Source: Natrinema sp. DC36
GTDB lineage: Archaea; Halobacteriota; Halobacteria; Halobacteriales; Natrialbaceae
Reading direction: 5' to 3'
Length of the DNA stretch: 64,000 nt
Assembly (NCBI RefSeq): GCF_020405225.1
Contig: NZ_CP084472.1
Coordinates: 682,001 to 746,000, forward strand
Under the pieces are notes generated by a model that was not told the DNA's origin, did not search any database, and saw only the letters and a list, made by a program, of their open reading frames with translations. Shown piece after piece: positions 1 to 7,165 of this stretch; position 1 is the stretch's first letter, and each line of letters begins with the position of its first letter. The translations under genes and the position numbers were made by a program.

Positions 1-141
1 TTCATACCCAGTACTTACCACCTATATGCCTTAAAGTTTTCGGGTATGTTTTACACGACTGTATTTTGTATTCCGCATACGTGTGTTATCAGTGGTAAGT
101 AAAACGCAAGTTTTTTGTACCTATGTGTTGAATAGTGGTGT
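1..141. promoter_or_regulatory. Promoter region with opposed TTACCA motifs
   Basis: CTTACCACCT lies at 14-23 in the forward sense, and AGTGGTAAGTAA (reverse of TTACTTACCACT) at 91-102. A T-rich TATA-like run at 110-117 sits about 28 bases before the ATG at 142. The two motif copies face each other, so the region may drive the + strand operon from 142 and possibly a - strand gene outside the window. Confidence 0.45.
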
Positions 142-321
142 ATGAAGGTAGGTACCGCGATTCCGAAGGGGCAGCGTTGTCCACACCACAACTCCATCAT
201 GGAGTTTGCAGTAACAACAATGGATGAGCCGACATGGACGTGTGACGAGTGTGAGTGTGATTACACGGTTCCAGATCTCATTCGAGAGGGCGATATCAAA
301 CCATCGTTCGTTACCCTCTAA
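142..321 (+). CDS. Small zinc-finger protein (59 aa)
   Basis: This 59-residue protein has CPHH near residue 13 and CDECEC in its second half, a plausible one-zinc fold. Its function is unknown. The ATG at 142 is chosen because a T-rich TATA-like box lies about 28 bases upstream, as for other leaderless genes of the element. A later in-frame ATG at 199 falls inside an ACTCCAT/ATGGAGT inverted repeat. It is followed after 4 bases by the next gene, probably in one operon. It belongs to a group of very small CxxC proteins scattered through the element. Confidence 0.6.
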   Translation: MKVGTAIPKGQRCPHHNSIMEFAVTTMDEPTWTCDECECDYTVPDLIREGDIKPSFVTL

Positions 322-325
322 TAAC

Positions 326-1138
326 ATGACAGAGAGTATGGAGCTTTCGAAAAGTGAGATTGCAGAGGCGGAGAACGTCTCATCACTTCAAGACCTTGCA
401 GCAATGGCATATGAGCAAGGTGCGAGGAATGTGGAAGTGTATGAACATAATGATGAAGGGACGGTTGAAATTGAAGTAACTGATCTAAGTCCCGTAGAAT
501 GTAATAACTTATCAAGGGAGTGTAACAAACACACTCGTGCTGGTGTTAAAGTTTGTATATCTTCCGTCGATAACAGTGGTGTAGATTACGGGAATGTCCA
601 GTACCAGACCACGTACCAGGGAGTAGAGATCAAGATGGATAACGACCGTCTGTTGGTCGATAACCATGATATCACTGATCAGTACGCTGGAACGCCTCAC
701 TCTGGTAGTTTAGCTAACAGCCCCCTTCTGGGTGAGTTGAAAGAGCGTATTGATGCGGGTGAACTACCACCAGAGCCGATGTTGACTGAGACCGAACACC
801 TCCCGCTTGCTGTTGAGTTAGACGAGGCAGACAGTTTTTCTGATATCGATGAGGATGTGATACAGCCGTATATTGAGAAATACGGTAGTTTCGAGAACGT
901 TCTCGAGGTGTTCGAACGCAGCACCGTAGACACATCACAGAACGACGATTGTAGTGATAATATTTTAGAGTGGGGTTGTGGCACTCCCAATGACCCGCAG
1001 AATGATTACGCGGAGAAAACGACCGTAACCACTGACTCGCTTGAGGAAGCGAAAGAGGCGTACGTGCGTGGCGACATAGACATTCTCGAGTGCGAGGAAC
1101 GTCTCGAGGATTTGATCGAGATTGAGCCGTGGTTGTAG
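326..1138 (+). CDS. Hypothetical protein with SHOCT-like C-terminus (270 aa)
   Basis: An acidic protein that I do not recognise as a whole. The last 35 residues (AKEAYVRGDIDILECEERL) fit the short C-terminal helical module SHOCT, which in other proteins often mediates oligomerisation. The central part has alternating hydrophobic residues suggesting beta strands, and there is no signal peptide or membrane segment. The start at 326 is preferred over an upstream in-frame start at 224, because 224-325 is occupied by the previous gene in another frame. Confidence 0.6.
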   Translation: MTESMELSKSEIAEAENVSSLQDLAAMAYEQGARNVEVYEHNDEGTVEIEVTDLSPVECNNLSRECNKHTRAGVKVCISSVDNSGVDYGNVQYQTTYQGVEIKMDNDRLLVDNHDITDQYAGTPHSGSLANSPLLGELKERIDAGELPPEPMLTETEHLPLAVELDEADSFSDIDEDVIQPYIEKYGSFENVLEVFERSTVDTSQNDDCSDNILEWGCGTPNDPQNDYAEKTTVTTDSLEEAKEAYVRGDIDILECEERLEDLIEIEPWL

Positions 1139-1148
1139 AACTTCGATA

Positions 1149-1176
1149 GTTTTATGTATGTACGTGGTAAGTATAC
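1149..1176 (+). promoter_or_regulatory. Promoter with GTGGTAAGTA motif
   Basis: TTTTATGTATG at 1150-1160 could act as the TATA region, and GTGGTAAGTA at 1164-1173 is the inverted form of the element's TACTTACCAC motif. The gene at 1192 follows within 20 bases, consistent with a leaderless or very short-leader transcript. Confidence 0.45.
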
Positions 1177-1191
1177 GATAGGGTAGAAGCC

Positions 1192-1491
1192 ATGACCATT
1201 ACAACAACCGATGTCCGTCAATGGACGCAGGACGAGTTTGAGGAGATCAAGGAGATGTTGCCAGAGGAGGCCGATTTCGCTGGCATTTCAAGTTCGTTCA
1301 ACCCGTCTGTGGAAGCGTCGATCGGACGTGGAAGCACGCTCGATGAAATTGAGCGAATCGCAGACGAGATCGAATCAGAATTCTGGGCGAACAACATCCC
1401 AGTTGAAGAGATAAAAGTGAAGGCTGGATACGCGGGGACGACCAGTTCTGTTCTAATCCTCGACGTGTGCCTGGAGTGGGACGATGAGTAA
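1192..1491 (+). CDS. Hypothetical protein (99 aa)
   Basis: Small acidic protein of unknown function that is mostly alpha-helical by eye, with a heptad-like stretch around residues 50-65. It is the first gene of a dense operon that runs to 3187, in which each gene overlaps the next by 4-8 bases. Its stop overlaps the start of the zinc-ribbon gene at 1484. I recognise no domain. Confidence 0.6.
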   Translation: MTITTTDVRQWTQDEFEEIKEMLPEEADFAGISSSFNPSVEASIGRGSTLDEIERIADEIESEFWANNIPVEEIKVKAGYAGTTSSVLILDVCLEWDDE

Positions 1492-1627
1492 GTACGAAAT
1501 GAGTCAGTGCCCAGAGGATGGGTGTCTCGGTCTTGTGACCGAACTTCATGTCCGAGATGGTGTGGATGCGAAGTGTACCACATGCGGAACGCGGTTCGAA
1601 GAAAAATTGGTGAGGGTAGAACGATGA
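1484..1627 (+). CDS. Small zinc-ribbon protein (47 aa)
   Basis: Two metal-binding knuckles are visible, CPEDGC at residues 9-14 and CTTCG at 32-36, separated by a short beta-rich stretch. This is a classic zinc ribbon with almost nothing else. Such proteins bind nucleic acid or protein partners; the role here is unknown. It starts 8 bases inside the previous gene and overlaps the next by 4 bases (ATGA). Confidence 0.65.
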   Translation: MSKYEMSQCPEDGCLGLVTELHVRDGVDAKCTTCGTRFEEKLVRVER

Positions 1628-1773
1628 ATAATGATATTCCAGACGGATTCGAGGAGCATGGAGTAGATGCGGAGGCGGTGAAAGAACAACTTGGGTTATC
1701 AGGACACCCACTTGATGTGAAGATGGTGGGGAGACACGTGGTGTTCACGGTTCCAGAGGAGAGAGATCAATGA
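1624..1773 (+). CDS. Hypothetical small protein (49 aa)
   Basis: Unrecognised 49-residue protein whose C-terminal half (KMVGRHVVFTVPEE) looks like beta strands. The ATG at 1624 overlaps the preceding stop codon, and its own end overlaps the next gene by 4 bases, so it is translated as part of the 1192-3187 operon. A longer in-frame reading back to 1507 exists but would overlap the zinc-ribbon gene. Confidence 0.5.
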   Translation: MNNDIPDGFEEHGVDAEAVKEQLGLSGHPLDVKMVGRHVVFTVPEERDQ

Positions 1774-2072
1774 CACGAAACAACCTACAGAAACGAATTA
1801 ACGAGTTGCTCGATTACCACGAGGAGCATCGCCACGGCAGTACCGCATTCCAACTGGGAGTGCTTATGAGGGCGAGAGAGCAGCGTGATGATGGTGGAGA
1901 TTCAATGATGGTAGAAGAGGTCAAAGCCATTGAAAAAACCGCTCTCGCGCTGCACAGACTTGTCACTAACGACGCATTCCCGTTCGAGGCGCTCGAAGAC
2001 GCACTCGATAATATGGGAGTCGTGTACGATGAGCAGATGGAGATGTTAAAGATGAGGGAAAACGATGATTAA
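1770..2072 (+). CDS. Hypothetical helical protein (100 aa)
   Basis: Predominantly charged and helical, with two likely amphipathic helices (residues 1-35 and 45-90). No recognised domain. It overlaps both neighbours (4 bases upstream, 8 bases downstream). Its size and helix content would suit a small regulatory or adaptor protein, but nothing in the sequence fixes a function. Confidence 0.55.
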   Translation: MTRNNLQKRINELLDYHEEHRHGSTAFQLGVLMRAREQRDDGGDSMMVEEVKAIEKTALALHRLVTNDAFPFEALEDALDNMGVVYDEQMEMLKMRENDD

Positions 2073-2319
2073 GACAATTCAATCATACAACAATAAACTG
2101 ATTCGGAAAGTGGTTAAATCGTGGAAGAGTATCTGGAATAAAGACGACCGTGGGATCTTAAAACTGGTGAAGGTAATGGTCTTACTCACAGTCCACGGTT
2201 CGTTGATACTAACCTGGGTGATGGTAGAGTGCCTAATTGGAATTTTAGGCTGGCTGTTGTTGCCAAACGACGAGTTTGAAGAGTTAGAAGATCCGATTGA
2301 AGAGGTGTTAGCAGAATGA
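2065..2319 (+). CDS. Small membrane protein (84 aa)
   Basis: A basic N-terminal region (residues 1-35) is followed by a long hydrophobic segment around 36-66, long enough for one or two tight membrane helices, and then an acidic tail. The positive N-terminus and acidic C-terminus suggest a hairpin or single-span membrane protein. It could be holin-like, but small membrane proteins are too unspecific to assign. It is embedded in the 1192-3187 operon. Confidence 0.55.
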   Translation: MIKTIQSYNNKLIRKVVKSWKSIWNKDDRGILKLVKVMVLLTVHGSLILTWVMVECLIGILGWLLLPNDEFEELEDPIEEVLAE

Positions 2320-2681
2320 ATAACAAACGAGAGTACATCGAATCACTCGATATCGGTGAACGAGACGTGTACGCAGACATGGTCATGCGGAGCCTTAGAG
2401 GATCGTGGGGCTCGCCTATACCGCGGGTCGAGATCCTTAAAACGATCGCTGACGTGGGTGGTCTCGTCGTTTATGACGATGATGAGTTAGCAGTAAAGGC
2501 AAGTTCATATCTGGAGACACATTACCGAGACGGGCGGTTCTTTAGATCGTATTATCAGAATGCGGATATCAACATTCCCGAGTTGGCTGGAGAGGGCAAA
2601 GTTCATCAAATGGCGTCCCACATCCCTAATGACTTGACGTGGGACGACTGGAAAATCAACAAGGTGTTCAACGACGAATGA
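2316..2681 (+). CDS. Hypothetical protein (121 aa)
   Basis: Soluble protein of unknown function. Residues 30-75 (PRVEILKTIADVGGLVVYDDDELAVKASSYL is the visible pattern) would fit a winged-helix-like arrangement, but no diagnostic motif is present. It starts 4 bases before the end of the membrane-protein gene and overlaps the following gene by 4 bases. Confidence 0.55.
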   Translation: MNNKREYIESLDIGERDVYADMVMRSLRGSWGSPIPRVEILKTIADVGGLVVYDDDELAVKASSYLETHYRDGRFFRSYYQNADINIPELAGEGKVHQMASHIPNDLTWDDWKINKVFNDE

Positions 2682-2887
2682 CGGTAGAAAACGACCGTAT
2701 GAGCGACGAAGAGTACGCTTATACCTTCGATCCTATGCATGACCTTGCAGAGCGGTGGGATATTACAATGGATGATGCTGAAGTGTTTCTCGAACGTGTG
2801 GGATACTTCAATACCGAACAGTACCACGATATAGCAGAGAAGTTCAGTCCAACGGATCCAGAGCACCACGAAAACAGGCTTGATTAG
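2678..2887 (+). CDS. Hypothetical acidic small protein (69 aa)
   Basis: A very acidic, helix-rich protein without cysteines or membrane segments; function unknown. The ATG at 2678 overlaps the preceding TGA. Its TAG stop lies within the left arm of a GATTA/TAATC hairpin that ends just before the ATG of the next gene (see repeat at 2882). Confidence 0.55.
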   Translation: MTVENDRMSDEEYAYTFDPMHDLAERWDITMDDAEVFLERVGYFNTEQYHDIAEKFSPTDPEHHENRLD

Positions 2888-2897
2888 AAAGATAATC

Positions 2898-3059
2898 ATG
2901 AGCATTCGCTGTAAACTGTTCGGTCATAAGTACCCGTGGGATGCACATCAGGAGAAGAAAGCGGAGAACAAAGCAGCCCAATACGTCTGCCAGAGGTGTA
3001 GAAGTATTATCACCCGAGACGTAGAAAATGCACTGTTCACGCCAAACGAAGGCGCTTGA
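2898..3059 (+). CDS. Small CxxC protein (53 aa)
   Basis: Residues near position 5 and 9-13 (CKLFGHKYPW) and CQRC around 37-40 give a C/H...CxxC set able to bind one metal ion. It resembles the short prophage-type zinc proteins that start with a C-x-G-H pattern. Function unknown. It begins directly after the first GATTA hairpin and ends inside the second. Confidence 0.6.
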   Translation: MSIRCKLFGHKYPWDAHQEKKAENKAAQYVCQRCRSIITRDVENALFTPNEGA

Positions 3060-3073
3060 TTACCTGAATAATC

Positions 3074-3187
3074 ATGAGTGAACACGAAACGGATTGGGGA
3101 AAACGCGCACGTATAGCCCTACTATTGGGCAATGTGGAAGACGCACGGTTATACTACTACCGTAAGGCGAACGCCGAACAGATTTGA
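3074..3187 (+). CDS. Hypothetical micro-protein (37 aa)
   Basis: A 37-codon frame starting right after the second GATTA/TAATC hairpin, in the same way as the gene before it. It is basic and helical, with a YYYRKAN segment. It is the last reading frame of the operon, and the third, incomplete hairpin covers its stop. Its position supports it more than its sequence does. Confidence 0.4.
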   Translation: MSEHETDWGKRARIALLLGNVEDARLYYYRKANAEQI

Positions 3188-3406
3188 TTATTTTACTAAT
3201 TCAGAGTGCGGCTGAAGATCGAGCGTCGTTCTAATTTTTAACCAACACTCGCCACGCAGACTCATCTCCGTTGGTTAACCCCCTAATCGAAAATCTGCGA
3301 TTTTCACCCCTAATTACATTTCTGGCGATTTTTGTGTCATTCATTTGTTGTTACCATATCCATACCAGAAGGTTTATTAACAACCCCGCATTATAGTGGG
3401 ATGTAG
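3188..3406. other. Intergenic A+T-rich region with inverted repeats and a promoter
   Basis: TTAACCAAC (3238-3246) and GTTGGTTAA (3270-3278) form a 9-base inverted repeat around 23 bases. GAAAATC-TGC-GATTTTC (3289-3305) is a compact 7-bp hairpin. TTACCA at 3351-3356 and a TATA-like GTTTATTAAC near 3371-3380 precede the gene at 3407. The repeats could be an origin of replication, an operator or a terminator, and the sequence alone does not decide. Confidence 0.5.
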
Positions 3407-3736
3407 ATGGTAACTAACGTGCAAGCCACGTCGGATGGAAACGCCTACCGTCGCGCAGACCCGCAAGAACCCGAAGTCGATGTCGAGAAACAAATCGAGA
3501 TCTCGCGTGACGATCTGCTCTACGATGGAGACCGCCTACTCGAGATGCGAGACGAGTTTGGTCCAGCCACCGAGATCAAGCGACACGTCCAGACGACGGC
3601 GATGATATACGAAATTCGGACGGCGCTCAAGTACTGGAGTGGGGAGAGTCAGACACACCGCACGTGTGGGGCTGTGTGGCGTCGATGCGAACTGGTAGAG
3701 GAAGGCGTCGATCGATCTGTTGTTTCCGAACTATGA
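3407..3736 (+). CDS. Hypothetical protein (109 aa)
   Basis: Acidic N-terminus and a likely helical middle; no known motif. Its promoter lies in the preceding intergenic region, with TTACCA at 3351 and a TATA-like box near 3375. It overlaps the next gene by 4 bases. It opens the second operon of the element. I do not recognise it. Confidence 0.55.
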   Translation: MVTNVQATSDGNAYRRADPQEPEVDVEKQIEISRDDLLYDGDRLLEMRDEFGPATEIKRHVQTTAMIYEIRTALKYWSGESQTHRTCGAVWRRCELVEEGVDRSVVSEL

Positions 3737-4245
3737 ATGCGTCAAAAATGGGAACTGTAAAGAAGATACAGTACACGACCGCCGCGCTGTTCGAAGATCC
3801 AATGCGGGATCAGAAGAACGGTCCTACGGGTGCGGGTACGAACGTCCTACGGGTAACGTTCCGTGGACCGAGTGGTGATATCCATATCCACGATCTTCCG
3901 AACGGGGATTTCACGCTCCTCAACCCAACGCTCCAATTCCTGGCCTACATCGGACGACGCCCGTCCGACCTCAATGGAACGAAACTCGAGATGTCTGGCG
4001 TGCAAATCCCAGTTGTACGGACTGGGAAAGACGATTATTCGGTGGCTAAAGGTGTTCTCGAGGTCGGTGAAGAGAGGCTCGAGGAATGTGTTTGGGGGCC
4101 GCTTGTGGGCGCTGAAACAGAGCCGATTGAGGATGGAGCGGCTGTCGAGGGGGGTAATGACGACAACGATACGGACTCTGATGTGGCTGAAATTACGGTG
4201 GAGAACGACCCAGATAGGCGTGGATTGACGATACACACCAGTTAA
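3733..4245 (+). CDS. Hypothetical beta-rich protein (170 aa)
   Basis: Residues 20-115 show alternating polar and hydrophobic residues typical of a beta sandwich, followed by a very acidic C-terminal tail (roughly 135-170). Unknown function; the make-up would suit a structural or nucleic-acid-associated protein. The ATG at 3733 overlaps the previous stop. An in-frame start at 3664 is rejected because it would lie inside the previous gene. Confidence 0.55.
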   Translation: MNASKMGTVKKIQYTTAALFEDPMRDQKNGPTGAGTNVLRVTFRGPSGDIHIHDLPNGDFTLLNPTLQFLAYIGRRPSDLNGTKLEMSGVQIPVVRTGKDDYSVAKGVLEVGEERLEECVWGPLVGAETEPIEDGAAVEGGNDDNDTDSDVAEITVENDPDRRGLTIHTS

Positions 4246-4261
4246 TCACGAATTAAAGATA

Positions 4262-4300
4262 GTAGCTTACCACTAACATACCATAACGAAACACTTTAGT
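4262..4300 (+). promoter_or_regulatory. Promoter with GCTTACCACTAAC motif
   Basis: GCTTACCACTAAC at 4265-4277 is a good match to the recurring element motif, followed by a second ACATACCATAACG stretch. The gene starts at 4301 within 25 bases. The TATA element is not clear-cut, but AATTAAAGATAG at about 4250 would be at a suitable distance. Confidence 0.4.
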
Positions 4301-4768
4301 ATGCACGTAAACTATACTCAGATGGACATGGTCGGTAACAATTTCGGAAGCAACTTGCAACATATGGCTGAACCAGACATGCCTTCAAAGCGGGAGGAGG
4401 CTGTTCACACAACGCTTCAGGACTATGAGGCGCTGTATCTCTGTCAGATGTTGCGTGAGTGGGCTGCGTACCACAGTGATGATGTGGAATCTTCGATAGC
4501 GAAGGGGTATATCGAGTGGATGCAAAAGAACGTGCGAAAACTCGAGAACAACGCCGTCGATATCTACGCGCACACGCCGAAAGCCGCCGAGACGTTGAAC
4601 AAGGCGATCGAACAGTGGGCAAACGACTATCGAGAGCAACTGAAACGGGACGTATACTCGGATATATCGTCCGCTCTCATAGATCTCTGGGGGCGACACC
4701 ACAGCGAGACCGTCAATGCGGATGCGGGGAGGCAGGAGTACGATCCTGCGCCGAGTCTCGACATTTAA
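4301..4768 (+). CDS. Hypothetical helical protein (155 aa)
   Basis: Mostly alpha-helical, with a repeated aromatic/charged pattern (WAAYHSDDVESSIAKGYIEW). No catalytic motif or membrane span. The first in-frame ATG is used; further ATGs at 4322 and 4364 are possible. A short gap with a TATA-like TATTTATAATG separates it from the next gene. Confidence 0.55.
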   Translation: MHVNYTQMDMVGNNFGSNLQHMAEPDMPSKREEAVHTTLQDYEALYLCQMLREWAAYHSDDVESSIAKGYIEWMQKNVRKLENNAVDIYAHTPKAAETLNKAIEQWANDYREQLKRDVYSDISSALIDLWGRHHSETVNADAGRQEYDPAPSLDI

Positions 4769-4791
4769 CCGCTGTCACCTCCATATTTATA

Positions 4792-5301
4792 ATGTCAGTT
4801 CAAGTCCCTAAGAAAGTGGTATCGGCATATGGATCGGATGAGTTAGTCCAGATCGTTGAATCTAACGAGTTTGGTCCAGAAATTAACAGCGACATGGCAG
4901 AGCGTCTCATCGAGTTAGCGAAACAACGGACGCAATCCCGTGGAAATCCGCTCGAAGTGACAAAGGACTACCTCCTTTGTACGACGTGGGAGAACTTCTG
5001 TTGGGACACGTTCGGCGGGTCCGAAAAGGGGGATGAGACCGTTCCAAACCGCTTCGCACTCGTCACACCGAACTTTGGTGTTTCGGGTGATGCATGGCTC
5101 TGCAAAAACGCAGTCACGGTCGATCAGTGGTGGCTCGAGGAGGAGGACGACCGACGCAGCCAGATCGAGGAGATTGACCAGAGCGATTCCGAATTCCATG
5201 ACGAATCGGGTGTCTTCTGGGCACCGAAGGATTACACCGCACTGATTGGTTTCGGAGACGGTCTCGTACAAGAATCCGCTACGGTGGCCGATGCAATGTG
5301 A
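4792..5301 (+). CDS. Hypothetical protein (169 aa)
   Basis: A helical N-terminal half (residues 1-60) and a C-terminal half rich in aromatic residues. Unknown function. The ATG at 4792 is preceded by a TATTTATA box only about 10 bases away. The frame is open further upstream to 4516, but that part overlaps the previous gene. The stop overlaps the next start (GTGA). Confidence 0.55.
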   Translation: MSVQVPKKVVSAYGSDELVQIVESNEFGPEINSDMAERLIELAKQRTQSRGNPLEVTKDYLLCTTWENFCWDTFGGSEKGDETVPNRFALVTPNFGVSGDAWLCKNAVTVDQWWLEEEDDRRSQIEEIDQSDSEFHDESGVFWAPKDYTALIGFGDGLVQESATVADAM

Positions 5302-5474
5302 GTCACCGAGTAACTGCGTGGACGTTTGAGCACGCCGATGTCCTGCTGTTGTTTATCGGGATGTTCGTCGCGTTCACGTATGGTGCGGTCAACCTCTCCC
5401 TCCGTGGTGCGGTGTTCCTTACCGTATTCACGGGGTTGTTTACGTTGTTCATCCAGCGTATTGAGCGGATCTAA
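5298..5474 (+). CDS. Small two-helix membrane protein (58 aa)
   Basis: Reading from GTG at 5298 gives a protein with two hydrophobic segments (about residues 15-30 and 35-52) joined by a short polar turn. The start codon overlaps the stop of the previous gene, a usual sign of translational coupling. It could be a holin-like or toxin-like membrane peptide, but no specific feature supports either. It ends facing the - strand gene that follows. Confidence 0.5.
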   Translation: MSHRVTAWTFEHADVLLLFIGMFVAFTYGAVNLSLRGAVFLTVFTGLFTLFIQRIERI

Positions 5475-5629
5475 CTTTTGTGATTGTGGCGGTCTCGTTT
5501 GACGTTACCACCGTGAGCACTGTTCTTTTTTAGTTCCGTTCCGCAGTCTGGACATTCGAGCATTCCACGATAGTTTTCTTTCAATTCGTCTTCCTTTCTT
5601 CCCGATTGACATACGTTGCAATATTCCAC
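5471..5629 (-). CDS. Small zinc-ribbon protein (52 aa)
   Basis: Two CxxC knuckles (CNVC near residue 4, CPDCG near 27) 20 residues apart make a compact zinc ribbon with a basic, histidine-rich tail. The GTG at 5629 is chosen because a TATA-like TTCATTAT lies about 26 bases upstream on this strand. The open frame continues upstream to 5728, but that would run through the promoter of the next + strand gene. It is one of only two - strand genes in the element. Confidence 0.5.
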   Translation of the reverse strand: MEYCNVCQSGRKEDELKENYRGMLECPDCGTELKKNSAHGGNVKRDRHNHKS

Positions 5630-5684
5630 GTCCCTACCACAGCCCAACAGGATAATGAATGTTTTGGCCTCACACAGTTGCGTG

Positions 5685-5724
5685 TTACTTACCAGATGCG
5701 TACCGAAAGGCTTTTTAATATATA
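5685..5724 (+). promoter_or_regulatory. Promoter with TTACTTACCAGAT and TATA box
   Basis: TTACTTACCAGAT at 5685-5697 lies just before the TATA-like CTTTTTAATA at 5711-5720, and TACCACCTACTAATG follows. This is one of the best examples of the element's promoter pattern with motif copies on both sides of the TATA box. Confidence 0.6.
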
Positions 5725-5766
5725 CCACCTACTAATGAGTGTGAAGTGCCCAATGAGGTTCAAAGC

Positions 5767-7137
5767 ATGAGCAACGAAGACAATAACGCGGACGACGACG
5801 GGTACACGACGTATCCCCAGGTCACTCAGCACCCCCACTCGATCGTTGTGGGAGATGAGATTGTGGATATCGTCACGAGCGCGACGATTGACAGCAACAC
5901 CGAGGATACTGGAACTGGTATTGGTGTTGTTTTCAAAAACCCGACCGTTCCGAAAGGTTCTGTCTGGAAGCAGCGAGACATTCCAGGCGATTATCACGAT
6001 TCGGCTGCGGAATTCAACGCCGATCTCAAGGTTGCATTCGCGGACGATGGTGACTACGTGAACGGTGTCGAGGTAGACGAGGTCGATATTGGCGATGCGG
6101 TAGTTCGAATCGACGCTGCACTCGGTGAAGGTAACGAACTGGATACTGAGAACGACCAGTTCCGTGATTATCGTCTCCCCGTTGATTACAAGATTGCCGA
6201 TAAGAACGACCGTGATGTGGAGGTTCAAACGGTAGAATTCGACGGTGAAACAAAGACGACGGGTATCGATGTTGGTGGGGGTTCGTTCCAATCCACCGAA
6301 GTTGAATCGTTCGACCACGATGAAGTGATGGTTTGGTACGGGGGAATGGCAGGTCAGTTCATCCTTCGAGCGCTGGATATTAACGGCCTCCCATCCGCTC
6401 GTTACAAGGACGACGGATATCTGGTCAAAGGCGTTCTTCAACACCCACTCGGTTGGTTCGACCGAGATACGGAGAACTACAACGTCGATAGTACCGACCG
6501 CTCGAAACTCGCTCGTGATGCGTCGAACGGTGGTCTCGGTCGTCCACCGCGTGTTGTTCGTCCGCTTATTCTCCAGAAAGATCTCGAGGGAGAATCGGTA
6601 TTCATCGGAATCGATCGGTATAACGGTGGTCGGATGTTGGAAGCGACGACCGCCTACAACGATTTCGAAGGTGACGACTACGAGAGCGCCACCGACATCG
6701 ACCTTCATTACGAACCAGAGATCGATGATATCATCTGTGAAGAATTCGACGTAGATGATCCGACCGAAGTCTACGAACTGTACCACGGTGATGGTTGGCA
6801 GCCGAAGATCGACGGTGGTGATGAAGGTAACGACACTGACACGTCTGGTGCCTCGTTCGACGTGAGTATGGGTGACGACGAGGATGAGTCAGACGACAGC
6901 GGTGTTGACCATCCCACTGAAGACGAGCAGCAGTTCGGTCAGATGATATCGGAGCAGATCGCTGGCCGTACGGACGCTGATCCAGACGATGATATCTTCG
7001 AGGGCGCGGATGGAAAGACCGATCTCGAGGGGCTCGTCGGACTCAACGCCGAACAGTTCTCCGTAACTCCCGACGTGGACGCGATTCGAACTGTCGTGTA
7101 TTCAAACACCGATCATCTGAACACTGGGGACTTATAG
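5767..7137 (+). CDS. Large acidic protein of unknown function (456 aa)
   Basis: One of the biggest proteins of the element. Residues about 15-330 look like a mixed alpha/beta or beta-rich globular part with several glycine turns (GIDVGGG, GGMAGQF), followed by a long acidic linker rich in D/E/G (about 345-410) and a short C-terminal tail. No Walker, nuclease or membrane motif is seen. The ATG at 5767 has a GAGGT ribosome-binding sequence 8 bases upstream; a GTG at 5746 would add 7 residues. Its size and single-gene unit suggest a main structural or replication protein, but this is a guess. Confidence 0.6.
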   Translation: MSNEDNNADDDGYTTYPQVTQHPHSIVVGDEIVDIVTSATIDSNTEDTGTGIGVVFKNPTVPKGSVWKQRDIPGDYHDSAAEFNADLKVAFADDGDYVNGVEVDEVDIGDAVVRIDAALGEGNELDTENDQFRDYRLPVDYKIADKNDRDVEVQTVEFDGETKTTGIDVGGGSFQSTEVESFDHDEVMVWYGGMAGQFILRALDINGLPSARYKDDGYLVKGVLQHPLGWFDRDTENYNVDSTDRSKLARDASNGGLGRPPRVVRPLILQKDLEGESVFIGIDRYNGGRMLEATTAYNDFEGDDYESATDIDLHYEPEIDDIICEEFDVDDPTEVYELYHGDGWQPKIDGGDEGNDTDTSGASFDVSMGDDEDESDDSGVDHPTEDEQQFGQMISEQIAGRTDADPDDDIFEGADGKTDLEGLVGLNAEQFSVTPDVDAIRTVVYSNTDHLNTGDL

Positions 7138-7165
7138 GAAGATACCGTTTCTATTAGTATAGTTT

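Larger units (their letters stand above)
2882..3200 (+). repeat. Three GATTA-N6-TAAT(C) hairpins at gene ends
   Basis: GATTA at 2882-2886 and TAATC at 2893-2897 enclose a 6-base loop, and ATG follows at once. The same arrangement recurs at 3058-3062 / 3069-3073, again followed by ATG. A third, less perfect copy (GATTA, 6 bases, TAAT) stands at 3186-3200 with no following start. Each copy includes or touches the stop codon of the upstream gene. They may couple translation or be processing sites. Confidence 0.55.

Noticed and set aside
5689-6786. 365-residue open frame on the - strand
   Set aside because: It is the antisense shadow of the large acidic gene at 5767, lacks any motif, and its Val/Ile-rich make-up is what the reverse complement of Asp/Asn/Tyr codons produces.
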